NCBI GenBank assembly: GCA_040772005.1
Contig: JAXGYZ010000003.1
Location: 620,001-684,000, forward strand
Source: MWBF01 sp040772005
Lineage (GTDB): Bacteria > Chloroflexota > Anaerolineae > CG2-30-64-16
Direction: 5' to 3'
Length of the DNA stretch: 64,000 bases
Position numbers and translations under genes: made by a program. The notes beneath the pieces were generated by a model that ran no database searches, was not told where the DNA came from, and saw only the letters and a program-made list of their open reading frames with translations. This document shows, piece by piece, positions 48,527 to 56,538 of the stretch; the first letter of the stretch is position 1, and every line of letters begins with the position of its first letter.

Positions 48527-51500
48527 TCAGCTCTCGACCGCACTTGAGGGCGCCAGCTCGCGGCCGTTGAGCTTGAGCGACAGGGTCTGCGATGTGTTGT
48601 CCGCGCCCATAGAGATGCCGTAAATCGTGTCGGCAGCCTCGATGGTGCCGCGGTTGTGCGTGATGAGGATGAACTGCATCTCGCGGCCGAGCGCCTTGAT
48701 GGCATCGCGGAACCGGCCCACGTTGGCTTCGTCCAGCGCGGCGTCCACTTCGTCGAACACGCAGAAGGGGGTGGGCCGCTTCTTCAGGATGCTGAAGATC
48801 AGCGCGGCTGCGGTCAACGAACGCTCGCCGCCGGAGAGCGAAGCCAGGCCTTGCTCGCGCTTGCCGGGCGGCCGCGCGATGATCTCGATGCCGCTCTCGC
48901 TGGGATTGTCCGGGTCGGTCAGCACGATCTTGGCCGCGCCGCCGCCGAACAGGTTGACGAATTCCTCGCGGAACTGCGCGGCGATGGCCTTGAAGGTGGC
49001 CACGAACTCGCGCTCCATGACCTCGTCGAGCTGCGCAATGACCTCCTGGAGCGATGCGACCGCATGCTCCAGGTCCACGGCCTGGGTGGTCAGGAAATTG
49101 TAGCGCGCCTCGACCTCGTTGTACTCGGCCAGCGCATCGAGGTTGACCGGGCCCAGCCGGGCGAGCTGGGCGCGCAGGTTGCGCACGTCACGGTCGAGGC
49201 CGTCGGGCAGCTCGGCCACGATGGGCAGTTGCGTGACCATCTCATTGAGCGGCAGCGGCAATTGGGCCTCGCTGGGCTCATCCCCGATCTCGCCGGCGGT
49301 TGTGTCGCCGTCGATGGCGTAGGTCAGCGCGACCAGCCCCAGATCCTTCTCAATCTCGCCGTGGAGGTGGCTCAGGTCGCTCTGGCTGCGCTGCGCGGCC
49401 AGGTCCGCCTGGCTCTTGCGCATCTGCGCGTGGCGCAGTTGTTCACGCAGCGCGGCCTCACGTTCCTCGGCCCGCCGCTGCTGCACCTCGATCTGGGCGA
49501 GGCGCGCTTCAGCCGGCTCGATCTGCGCGTTGAGCGCCGCAATCTCCGCGGCCAGTTTGTCCGCCGCCGCGCTGTGCCCGGCGATGACGCGGTTGGCCTC
49601 GGCCTGCTGCCCCGCCAGCGCCTCGACGCGCGCCTGTTTGGCGGCGATCTCGCGCTGCCGGTCGGCCTGCGCCGTGCTTAGCTCGCGCACGCGCGCCTGC
49701 AACCCCTGCAACTGGCCCGCGCTCACTGCGGACTCGGCGCGTAGCCGGGCCAGCTCCGCCACCCAATCATCCGCAGAGAGCTCAGCCACCTCGCGGCGCG
49801 CCGCTTCGACGCGGGCTTCCTGCTGCGCCAGCCGCTCCGTGAGTTCTGCGATGGCCGTCTTCAGCCCGGCTTCGCGGTCGGCCAGGCCGGCCAGTTCCTT
49901 TGCCAGGTTGCGCCGTTGCTCTTCGTGCCATGTCTGCGTCTGCCGCGCACGCTCGGCTGCGAGCTGCACGCGATTCTGCTCGGCGGAGAGGCGGCCCTGT
50001 GCGGCGGTGAGCTCGTCGCGCTGCTTGCGGCTGCCGTCCAGCGCAGTGCGTGCGGCCTGTTGTGCCTGGCGCGCGGTGTTGATTGCGCTTTCGTGCTGTT
50101 TGACCTGGGCGGCGGCTGCCGCAATCTGGGGCGGCAGTTCGCGCAGGGCGCGGCTGCGCACCAACACCCCGCCATCGCGGTTGCGGCTCTCGCTGCCGCC
50201 GGTAACGCTGCCGCTGGGCCGCACGATTTCGCCGTCGCGCGTCACGTAGGTTGCGCCGCCAGAACGGCCTAACAGCCGCCGTGCAGCAGACAGGTCATCG
50301 ACGATGATCGTGTGGTTCAGCGCCAGCTCGACGGCCGGGCGAATCTGCGGGTCGAAATGCACCAGTTCGCTGGCAAGCCCGACGATGCCGGGGCCGCGCG
50401 GCACATCGACAGCGCGGCCGGGCCGCAGCGTATCGAGTGGCAGGAACGTGGCGCGGCCGGCCTGGTTGCGCTTGAGGTAGTCCACCGCGGCCTCTGCGTC
50501 CTGCCAGCCTTCTACGACGACATCCTGCACGCGGCCGCCGAGCGCTGCTTCGATCGCCCGCTCCAGCTCCGGCGGCACCTCAACCAGGTCGCCCAGGGTG
50601 CCGAGCACGCCGGTCAGCCGTGACGCGTCCTGGGTTCGCCGCTGTCCAGTGCCCGCGCCGTTGCCCGGCGGCCGGGCCGCAGCCAGCACCGCGCGTACGC
50701 CTGCGCTTAACCCTGCGCCTTCGTCGCGCAGCCGCTGGAGCATATCCTGCTGATCCTGGAGCCGCGCCAGGCTGCGCTGCGCCGCGCTCAACTGCTCGGC
50801 CGTCCGGCGTTCCGCGTCCTGCGCGGCGGCCAGCGCCTGGGCCTGCTCCTGCCGCGCGGCCTCGACCTCTGCGACCGTAGCCGTGAGCTCGCGGCCGCGG
50901 CCGGCCAGCGTTTGCAGTTGTAGCTCCAATTCGGCTGCCTGCGCCTGCGCGACCTGCGCGGCCTGCGCCTGAGCCTGGTCGCCCTCGGCCAGCTCGCTGC
51001 GGCGTTCGCCCGCCTGTGCCAGCCGCGAGCGGCGCTCCGCCAACTGCGTGCGCAGCGCCAGCGCCGCGTCCTGCGCCTGGTTCAGGGCTTGTGTCTTCAT
51101 CTGCCGCGCGCGCTCGCGGGCCGCCAGCTCGCGCTGGGCTGCGGCCACCTGGGCTGCCTGCGCGTCATGGCTGGCCTTTGCTTCGTTCAGCTCGGCTTCT
51201 GCCGCCTGGAGCCGCACGGCGCCATCCTCCAGTGCGGCGGTCAGGTGTACCAGTTCCTGCGCCAGGTCTTCCGCCTGCTCGCGCCACATCCGTACCTGCT
51301 CGCCGCGCACGGCCAGTTCGCGCTGGATGGCCTCGGCCTGGCGGTGCAGGCCGCTGCTGGCGCGGTGCCATTCGCCTACCTGTTCGCGCAGGGCCGCGCG
51401 CTCCGCGCGGCGTGCGCTGACTTCCTCCAGGTGCGCGTCCAGCCCTGCGGCCTGTTCCTCGACGATCAGCCCTTCTTCCTCGGCCTGCCGCCGGGCAGCC

Positions 51501-52228
51501 GCCAGCGCCAGCACGGCCTCGCGCCATCTGAAACCGTACCAGGTCTTGAGCTGGGCTTCCAGGTCGCTCTTGAGCTGCTGGTATTCCTGCGCGCGGCGGG
51601 CCTGCCCCTTCAGGTAGCGCAGCCGGGGCGTGAGTTCGCTGATGATGTCGCGGGCGCGGGTGAGATTGGCGGAGGCTTCGCTGAGATTGTGGCTGGCCTG
51701 GTCGCGCCTGGCCTGGTGGACGGTGATGCCGGCGGCCTCCTCGAACAGCTTGCGGCGTTCTTCGGGCCGCTGCGAGAGGGCCTGGTCGACCAACCCCTGG
51801 CCGATGATGGTGTAGTTGCGTTCACTGAGGCCCGAACTGCCGAGCAGCTCGGCAATGTCGCGCAGCCGGACCTTGCTGCCGTTGAGAAAGTACTCGTTCT
51901 CGCCGGAACGGTAGGCGCGGCGGGCAATCTCGACCTCGGCAAAATCAATCGGCAGCCAGCCGTTGCTGTTGTCGAAGGTAAGGGCGACGTGCGCCATGCC
52001 CATGCGCGCCCGCTGCTCGCTGCCGGAGAAGATCATGTCCTCCGTGCGCTTGCCGCGCAGGGTGCTATAGCTCTGTTCACCCAGCACCCAGCGGAGCGCG
52101 TCAGCGACGTTGGACTTGCCGCTGCCGTTGGGGCCGACGACAGCAGTTACGCCCGCATCGAAGGTAAAGTCGGTGCGGGACGCAAAGGTCTTGTAACCGT
52201 GCAGGACGAGTTGTTTCAGATAACGCAC
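48527..52228 (-). CDS. smc: Chromosome segregation protein SMC
   Basis: A 1233-residue condensin subunit. Walker A is VGPNGSGKSN (32-40). Two long coiled coils flank the hinge (near GDLVEVPPELERAIEAALGG to VELALNHTIIVDDLSA). The ABC signature is LASLSGGERSLTAAAL, and Walker B is PTPFCVFDEVDAALDE. Domain order and size are normal for bacterial SMC. It starts at a GTG whose TATAAT lies 7 nt upstream, so the mRNA may be leaderless. scpA and scpB are not in the window. Confidence 0.97.
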   Translation of the reverse strand: MRYLKQLVLHGYKTFASRTDFTFDAGVTAVVGPNGSGKSNVADALRWVLGEQSYSTLRGKRTEDMIFSGSEQRARMGMAHVALTFDNSNGWLPIDFAEVEIARRAYRSGENEYFLNGSKVRLRDIAELLGSSGLSERNYTIIGQGLVDQALSQRPEERRKLFEEAAGITVHQARRDQASHNLSEASANLTRARDIISELTPRLRYLKGQARRAQEYQQLKSDLEAQLKTWYGFRWREAVLALAAARRQAEEEGLIVEEQAAGLDAHLEEVSARRAERAALREQVGEWHRASSGLHRQAEAIQRELAVRGEQVRMWREQAEDLAQELVHLTAALEDGAVRLQAAEAELNEAKASHDAQAAQVAAAQRELAARERARQMKTQALNQAQDAALALRTQLAERRSRLAQAGERRSELAEGDQAQAQAAQVAQAQAAELELQLQTLAGRGRELTATVAEVEAARQEQAQALAAAQDAERRTAEQLSAAQRSLARLQDQQDMLQRLRDEGAGLSAGVRAVLAAARPPGNGAGTGQRRTQDASRLTGVLGTLGDLVEVPPELERAIEAALGGRVQDVVVEGWQDAEAAVDYLKRNQAGRATFLPLDTLRPGRAVDVPRGPGIVGLASELVHFDPQIRPAVELALNHTIIVDDLSAARRLLGRSGGATYVTRDGEIVRPSGSVTGGSESRNRDGGVLVRSRALRELPPQIAAAAAQVKQHESAINTARQAQQAARTALDGSRKQRDELTAAQGRLSAEQNRVQLAAERARQTQTWHEEQRRNLAKELAGLADREAGLKTAIAELTERLAQQEARVEAARREVAELSADDWVAELARLRAESAVSAGQLQGLQARVRELSTAQADRQREIAAKQARVEALAGQQAEANRVIAGHSAAADKLAAEIAALNAQIEPAEARLAQIEVQQRRAEEREAALREQLRHAQMRKSQADLAAQRSQSDLSHLHGEIEKDLGLVALTYAIDGDTTAGEIGDEPSEAQLPLPLNEMVTQLPIVAELPDGLDRDVRNLRAQLARLGPVNLDALAEYNEVEARYNFLTTQAVDLEHAVASLQEVIAQLDEVMEREFVATFKAIAAQFREEFVNLFGGGAAKIVLTDPDNPSESGIEIIARPPGKREQGLASLSGGERSLTAAALIFSILKKRPTPFCVFDEVDAALDEANVGRFRDAIKALGREMQFILITHNRGTIEAADTIYGISMGADNTSQTLSLKLNGRELAPSSAVES

Positions 52229-52235
52229 AGGGATG

Positions 52236-52241
52236 ATTATA
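52236..52241 (-). promoter_or_regulatory. -10 box giving a leaderless mRNA for smc
   Basis: Minus strand TATAAT (52241-52236) followed by a 7-nt spacer and the GTG start at 52228. There is no Shine-Dalgarno space. Confidence 0.55.
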
Positions 52242-52263
52242 CGTCAGATAGACGCCAATCCAT

Positions 52264-52306
52264 AAAAAAACGGACAAACCGGCGTTATCTGTCGGCTTAT
52301 CCGTTT
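52264..52306 (-). terminator. Intrinsic terminator of the zinc-ribbon gene
   Basis: On the minus strand AAACGGATAAGCCG pairs with CGGTTTGTCCGTTT, with a few mismatches and a loop of about 10 nt. A run of seven T follows. It starts 22 bp past the stop of the gene at 52328 and lies just before the smc promoter. Confidence 0.8.
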
Positions 52307-52327
52307 ATCTGTTGCGCAGGAGTCGGG

Positions 52328-52708
52328 TTAGCGGCGCGGGTTGCGCTTCTCGAAACAATCGCGGCAGTAGACGGGCCGCCCCTGGCGCGGCTCGAAGGGC
52401 ACCTCAGTGGTTACGCCGCAATCGGCGCACACGGCCTTGTACATCTGGCGGGCTCCGCCGCTGTAGTCGCGGTCGCTGCTCGACCGCCCGCTGCTATAGT
52501 CGCGACCGCCGCCATAGCTGCTCCGGCCGTAGTCCCGGTTGCCATAGTCGCCGCCTTCACGGCTGGCCTTGCGGGCTGCACGGCACTCGGCGCAGCGCGT
52601 CGGTTCACTGAAGCCACGCGATGCATAGAATTCCTGTTCACCGGCAGTGAAGGTGAACTGTTTGCCGCAATCGCGGCACGTCATCGTCTTGTCTGCGGTC
52701 TGGCCCAC
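52328..52708 (-). CDS. Double zinc-ribbon protein with a Ser/Tyr/Gly/Arg-rich linker
   Basis: A 126-residue protein. The N-terminal ribbon has CRDCGKQF and CAEC (CxxC-CxxC); the C-terminal ribbon has CADCG and CRDC in the VPFEPRQGRPVYCRDCF context. The linker of about 35 residues is rich in Ser, Tyr, Gly, Arg and Asp with repeated YG/RDY units, probably disordered. Such ribbons suggest RNA or DNA binding. GTG at 52708 is the start: GGAGG stands 6 nt upstream. A TTGCGT-17-TATAAT promoter lies about 155 bp upstream, so the 5' leader is long, and a clear terminator follows. Confidence 0.88.
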   Translation of the reverse strand: MGQTADKTMTCRDCGKQFTFTAGEQEFYASRGFSEPTRCAECRAARKASREGGDYGNRDYGRSSYGGGRDYSSGRSSSDRDYSGGARQMYKAVCADCGVTTEVPFEPRQGRPVYCRDCFEKRNPRR

Positions 52709-52863
52709 GGAAAGCCTCCAGGAGGGAACTGACTAGTGCCTTTGCGGCACGGCGGATAGATCACCTGTCACCACCAGCTACTTACCGTGAGTCCGTACAC
52801 CTGCGCCTCGTGCGCTTAGTTGTGAGCCCCGTGTATTCGGCTGTTTGTGACCTACTCGTGCTT

Positions 52864-52892
52864 ATTATAAGCAGCGTATTTCTACAACGCAA
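52864..52892 (-). promoter_or_regulatory. Promoter of the zinc-ribbon gene
   Basis: Minus strand TTGCGT (52892-52887), 17-bp spacer, TATAAT (52869-52864), about 155 bp before the GTG at 52708. Confidence 0.6.
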
Positions 52893-52933
52893 ATCCGAAA
52901 ATGGGCCTCAGGGGTGCTCGCAGAGTCAACGCG

Positions 52934-54038
52934 TCACTCGGCCGCGCCTACTTGATCCTTGAGCCAGGCTTCGATGAAGGCGTCGATGTCGCCGTCCAGC
53001 ACCGCCGTCGTATTGCTCGTTTCGACATCAGTGCGCAGGTCTTTCACCATCTGATAGGGTTGCAGGACATACGAGCGAATCTGGTTGCCCCAGCCCGCTT
53101 CGATGTGCTTGCCCCTGAGCCGCGCCTGCTCCGACTCCTTCTTCTGCAGTTCGATGTCGTACAGCTTGCCGCGCAGCACGCGCATCGCCGACTCGCGATT
53201 CTGCATCTGGCTGCGCTCGTTCTGGCAGGTGACTACGATGCCCGACGGGATGTGCGTCAGCCGGACCGCGGTCGAGTTCTTCTGCATGTGCTGGCCGCCC
53301 GCGCTCGACGACCGGAAGACGTCCATCTTGATGTCGTCGGGCTTGATGTCCAGCTCGATGTCGTCTGCGAAGATGGGCACCACCTCCACCAGCGCGAACG
53401 ACGTATGCCGCCGCGCCGACGAGTCGAACGGGCTGATGCGCACGAGGCGATGAACCCCGCGCTCGGCCCGCAGATAGCCATAGGCCCACGGCCCGTCGAT
53501 TTCGATCGTGACGGTCTTGATGCCCGCTTCTTCGCCTTCGAGCTGGTCGGTGATCTCGGCGTCGTAGTCGTGGCGTTCGGCCCAGCGCAGATACATGCGC
53601 TGGAGCATCTGCGCCCAGTCCTGTGCTTCCGTGCCGCCCGCGCCCGCGTGAATGGAGAGGATTGCGCCGCCCCGGTCATACGGCCCACCCATCGCCAGGC
53701 GGAATTCCAGCTCGTTGTAGTGCTTGGTCAGGGCTTGCACCTGTTCCGCCGCTTCCGCCTGCAACTCTTCATCGCCGGCCTCTTCTGCCAGGTCCAGCAT
53801 GGCGAGCGCATCCCCCAGGTCCGCGCTCAGCCGGTCCCAGGTGCCGGTTTCCTCCCGCAGCGCGGCGAGATCGCGCATCACGGCTTTGGCAGCTTGCTGG
53901 TCGTTCCAGATGTCGGCGCTGGCCGACTGCTCTTCCAGCCGGGCAATCTCCGCCTTCTTGCCCTCTAAGTCAAAGACGCCTCCGCATTGCGTCGATCTGG
54001 TCGGCCAGCGCCGCCAGTTGGCCCCGTATCTCTTCCAT
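52934..54038 (-). CDS. prfB: Peptide chain release factor 2, with programmed +1 frameshift
   Basis: Release factor for UGA and UAA, 367 residues if the frameshift occurs. Frame 0 starts at ATG (54038-54036; GAGGGG 7 nt upstream) and runs 22 codons to an in-frame TGA (53972-53970). The slip site is CTT-TGA-C (53975 onward) with GGAGG three nt before it, as in E. coli prfB. The +1 frame continues to 52934. RF2 marks: SPF tripeptide in VRISPFDSSARR, and GGQ in SSAGGQHMQKNS. RF2 thus autoregulates by reading its own UGA. Total length is normal. Confidence 0.96.
53970..53983 (-). promoter_or_regulatory. prfB: Recoding site of prfB
   Basis: Minus strand GGAGG-CGT-CTT-TGA (53983-53970). The internal Shine-Dalgarno, the 3-nt spacing, the slippery CTT and the UGA in the A site match the well-known RF2 frameshift signal. 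Confidence 0.93.
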
Positions 54039-54074
54039 GTAGTGACCCCTCTCTATGCCTTAACGTTCTTGCGT

Positions 54075-54103
54075 TTGACAATCGCCGCGCTTGCGTCGAT
54101 GAT
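54075..54103 (+). promoter_or_regulatory. Promoter of the MFS gene
   Basis: Consensus TTGACA (54075-54080), 17-bp spacer, GATGAT (54098-54103), about 53 bp before the ATG at 54157. It lies in the short divergent gap with prfB. Confidence 0.5.
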
Positions 54104-54156
54104 ATGTGCAATGCGGCACGCACCCCATCGCTGCATCAACGTCCTGTGGAGCACGC

Positions 54157-55320
54157 ATGTCTCGCCGGTCGGTCATCGCCCTTACCAGCGCCTACTTCCT
54201 GTTGCTCTGTGCCGCGTTCGGCACGGGGAGCCTGTGGCCCTTCTACCTTGCCCAGTTGGGCGGCGGCGCCTCCGCTGCCGGCATTTTCAATGCCGCGGGC
54301 AACCTTGCCAGCGTAGGCGCCACGCTGCTCTCCGGCTGGCTGGCCGGACGGTTCGGGCGGCGCAAGGCGCTCTTCCTGTTGAGCTGCGTGCTGTTCGCCG
54401 CTAGCTGGTGGTTGATGGGCCGGGCGACGACGTGGCAGGCGCTCACCGTCATCAACTTTTTCGGCGGCTTCACCTTCGGCATGGCCACCAACCTGATCCT
54501 GATCCTGACCGGGCTGCTGGCCGATGCGGCGCAGCGGGGCCGCAGCTTCGGCCTGCTGTCCCTGACGATGGGCGCCAGCCTGCTGGTCAGCGGGCTGGCT
54601 TTCGGGCCCATTGCGGACCGGTGGGGCTTCCCGACGCTGATGGTCATCAATGCCGCCATCTGCCTGGTGTGCCTCGTGCCGGGCCTGTTCTTCGTGGAGC
54701 CGCCGGTCGCGCCGGTCAGGGTGTCTGAACAGACGGGCCCGCAGACCGTGGTCCGGTCGGGCCTGGGTCGGCGCTTCTACTTCCTGGCCGCGACTGCCCT
54801 GATCACCAGCCTGGCGAGCTTCGGCGGCAACCTGGGCCGCTCCATCGTCATGAGCCAGTATGGTTTCAGCGCCACGGCGATTTCGTTGACTACCGCGATC
54901 GGCGGGGCAATGAGCCTGCCCACGCCGCTGTTCATCGGCTGGCTCTCCGATCACATCGGACGGCAGCGGCTGCTCCTGTTGTGCCTGGGAGCAGGCTTCC
55001 TCGCCCTCCTTGCGTTCGCGTTCGCCGGCTCCACCTGGGGCTTCTGGGGCGCATCGGTCCTGCTCGCCCTGATGATGAGTGCGCAACCGCTGATGCAGGC
55101 GCTCGCGACCGATATGCTGCCCCCGGCCTCAGTCGGCGCCGGGCTGTCCTTGCTGTCCGGTGCGACCTCCGTCGGCCTGTTCGTCAGCTCCCTCGGCATG
55201 GGCTTCGCCATTCAACGGATGGGCGGTCGCCCCGCCTTCCTCCTGGTTGCCCTGGCCCCGCTGATTGCAATGGCGATGGTCGCGGTGTCTGCGTCCGGCC
55301 GGACACGACTTCGAACCTAG
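54157..55320 (+). CDS. Major facilitator superfamily transporter
   Basis: A 387-residue carrier with 12 membrane helices. MFS motif A occurs twice: GWLAGRFGRRKALF after helix 2, and GWLSDHIGRQRLLL after helix 8. The general design is a sugar- or drug-efflux type permease; the substrate is not known. The ATG at 54157 is preferred because GGAG lies 6 nt upstream; an earlier in-frame ATG would add 17 odd residues. Divergent from prfB and convergent with ftsY, 5 bp between the stops. Confidence 0.92.
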   Translation: MSRRSVIALTSAYFLLLCAAFGTGSLWPFYLAQLGGGASAAGIFNAAGNLASVGATLLSGWLAGRFGRRKALFLLSCVLFAASWWLMGRATTWQALTVINFFGGFTFGMATNLILILTGLLADAAQRGRSFGLLSLTMGASLLVSGLAFGPIADRWGFPTLMVINAAICLVCLVPGLFFVEPPVAPVRVSEQTGPQTVVRSGLGRRFYFLAATALITSLASFGGNLGRSIVMSQYGFSATAISLTTAIGGAMSLPTPLFIGWLSDHIGRQRLLLLCLGAGFLALLAFAFAGSTWGFWGASVLLALMMSAQPLMQALATDMLPPASVGAGLSLLSGATSVGLFVSSLGMGFAIQRMGGRPAFLLVALAPLIAMAMVAVSASGRTRLRT

Positions 55321-55325
55321 CGCAA

Positions 55326-56276
55326 CTACATGCCCAGGATGGCATCCACGAAGGCGCGCGGGTCGAACTCGGCGAAGTCGTCGGCCTTCTCGCCCGTGCC
55401 CACAAAGCGCACGGGCACGCCCAGTTCCTCCTCGATGGCGAAGACGATGCCGCCCTTGGCCGTGCCGTCGAGCTTCGTCAGGATGATGCCCGTAATCTGC
55501 ACCGCCTCTTTGAAGTGTTTGGCCTGGCTGATGGCGTTCTGCCCGGTCGTCGCGTCCAGCACGAGCAACGTCTCGTGCGGCGCGTCGTGGACCTGCCGCG
55601 CGCAGACCGCGTGTACCTTCTCCAGTTCCTTCATCAGGTTGTACTTCGTGTGCAGGCGGCCGGCGGTGTCGATGATGAGCAGCTCGGCCTTGCGCGATTC
55701 CTGGCTGGCGCGGATGGCGTCGAACACGACTGCGCCCGGATCAGCCCCGGGGGCCTGTGCGATGACCTCGACGCCCGTGCGCTCACCCCAGATCTTGAGC
55801 TGGTCGATGGCCGCCGCGCGGAAGGTGTCTGCCGCGGCCAGCACGACCCGCTTGCCGCGCGCCCGGTAATACCGCGCCAGCTTGGCGATACTCGTGGTCT
55901 TGCCGGAACCGTTGACCCCGACGATGAGCACTACGGTCAGCATGCGGGGTTCTTCGATGTTCGTCAGCGGCGGGTGGGCCAGCAGCTTCAGCAGTTCGTC
56001 GCGCAGCGCCGCGCGCACGTCCTCTGTGCGCTTGATGTTCTCCTTGCGCACCCGGTTGCGCAGCCGCTCGACCAGCGCGGAAGCGGTGTTGATGCCCAGG
56101 TCGGACTGGATGAGCAGTTCCTCCAGCTCGTCCCAGGTCTCGTCTGTGACCTCGTTGGCCTGGAACAGCGTGCCGATGCGCCCAAAGAAACCCTGACGCG
56201 TCTTGCTCAGGCTCGCTTGAATCTTGGCGTCATCTTCGGCCTGTTGGGCCGGGGTTTTGCGGAAAAGCCCGAACAC
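55326..56276 (-). CDS. ftsY: Signal recognition particle receptor FtsY
   Basis: A 316-residue SRP GTPase that docks ribosome-SRP complexes at the membrane. An N domain (WDELEELLIQSDLGINTASAL) precedes the G domain: P-loop GVNGSGKTTSIAKL, the insertion-box region VLAAADTFRAAAIDQLKIW, DTAGR, TKLDGTAKGG and a C-terminal VRFVGTGEKADDFAEFDP. There is no long acidic A domain, as in many non-enteric bacteria. GTG at 56276 is chosen: GGAG lies about 10 nt upstream and the protein then begins FGLFRK; a longer frame upstream is not family-like. Its leader has a terminator-like hairpin. Confidence 0.96.
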   Translation of the reverse strand: MFGLFRKTPAQQAEDDAKIQASLSKTRQGFFGRIGTLFQANEVTDETWDELEELLIQSDLGINTASALVERLRNRVRKENIKRTEDVRAALRDELLKLLAHPPLTNIEEPRMLTVVLIVGVNGSGKTTSIAKLARYYRARGKRVVLAAADTFRAAAIDQLKIWGERTGVEVIAQAPGADPGAVVFDAIRASQESRKAELLIIDTAGRLHTKYNLMKELEKVHAVCARQVHDAPHETLLVLDATTGQNAISQAKHFKEAVQITGIILTKLDGTAKGGIVFAIEEELGVPVRFVGTGEKADDFAEFDPRAFVDAILGM

Positions 56277-56305
56277 TTTCTCACTCCTGATCGGTACAGT
56301 GCGAT

Positions 56306-56334
56306 AAAACCCCCAGTCCGTAACCGGCTGGGGG
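56306..56334 (-). promoter_or_regulatory. Terminator-like hairpin in the ftsY leader
   Basis: On the minus strand CCCCCAG (56334-56328), an inner CCG/CGG pair, then CTGGGGG (56316-56310) and TTTT. It sits 30 bp before the GTG of ftsY and about 20 bp after the -10 (TATAAT, 56360-56355), so it could attenuate the ftsY transcript. Confidence 0.5.
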
Positions 56335-56354
56335 TGTAACGACAACTGACAACG

Positions 56355-56360
56355 ATTATA
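56355..56360 (-). promoter_or_regulatory. -10 box of ftsY
   Basis: Minus strand TATAAT, about 79 bp before the start codon; the -35 is weak. Confidence 0.5.
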
Positions 56361-56397
56361 CACGGCCCCGCGTGAATGACCTAAAGCGGCCTGCCTG

Positions 56398-56406
56398 TGC
56401 TATACT
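56398..56406 (+). promoter_or_regulatory. Extended -10 promoter of rnc
   Basis: TGCTATACT, an extended -10; a weak ATGACC lies 19 bp upstream. It stands just before the palindromic element in the rnc leader. Confidence 0.5.
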
Positions 56407-56430
56407 GTCAGGCTGTGCAGAGGCAAGCAG

Positions 56431-56526
56431 GCTAACTGTCTATCCGAAAACCCGCTGGGGCCGGTCTCGGCTGTGGCGAAGCCACAGCCGAGACCGGCCA
56501 GAGCAATTCTCGGATAGATTCCAAAC
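56431..56526. repeat. Palindromic element, copy 2 (rnc leader)
   Basis: A 96-bp element with the ends GCTAACTGTCTATCCG and CGGATAGATTCCAAAC shared with the copy at 18157-18269. The core is a perfect 19-bp stem, GGCCGGTCTCGGCTGTGGC, with a GAA loop. The stem tip differs from copy 1 but is again self-complementary. It lies between the rnc promoter and the rnc start codon. Confidence 0.9.
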
Positions 56527-56538
56527 CAGAAGGTGGTT

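Noticed and set aside
52934..53881. prfB as a 315-residue gene starting at ATG 53881
   Set aside because: It would miss the RF2 N-terminal segment; the upstream 22-codon frame with CTT-TGA-C and an internal Shine-Dalgarno is the standard RF2 recoding arrangement.
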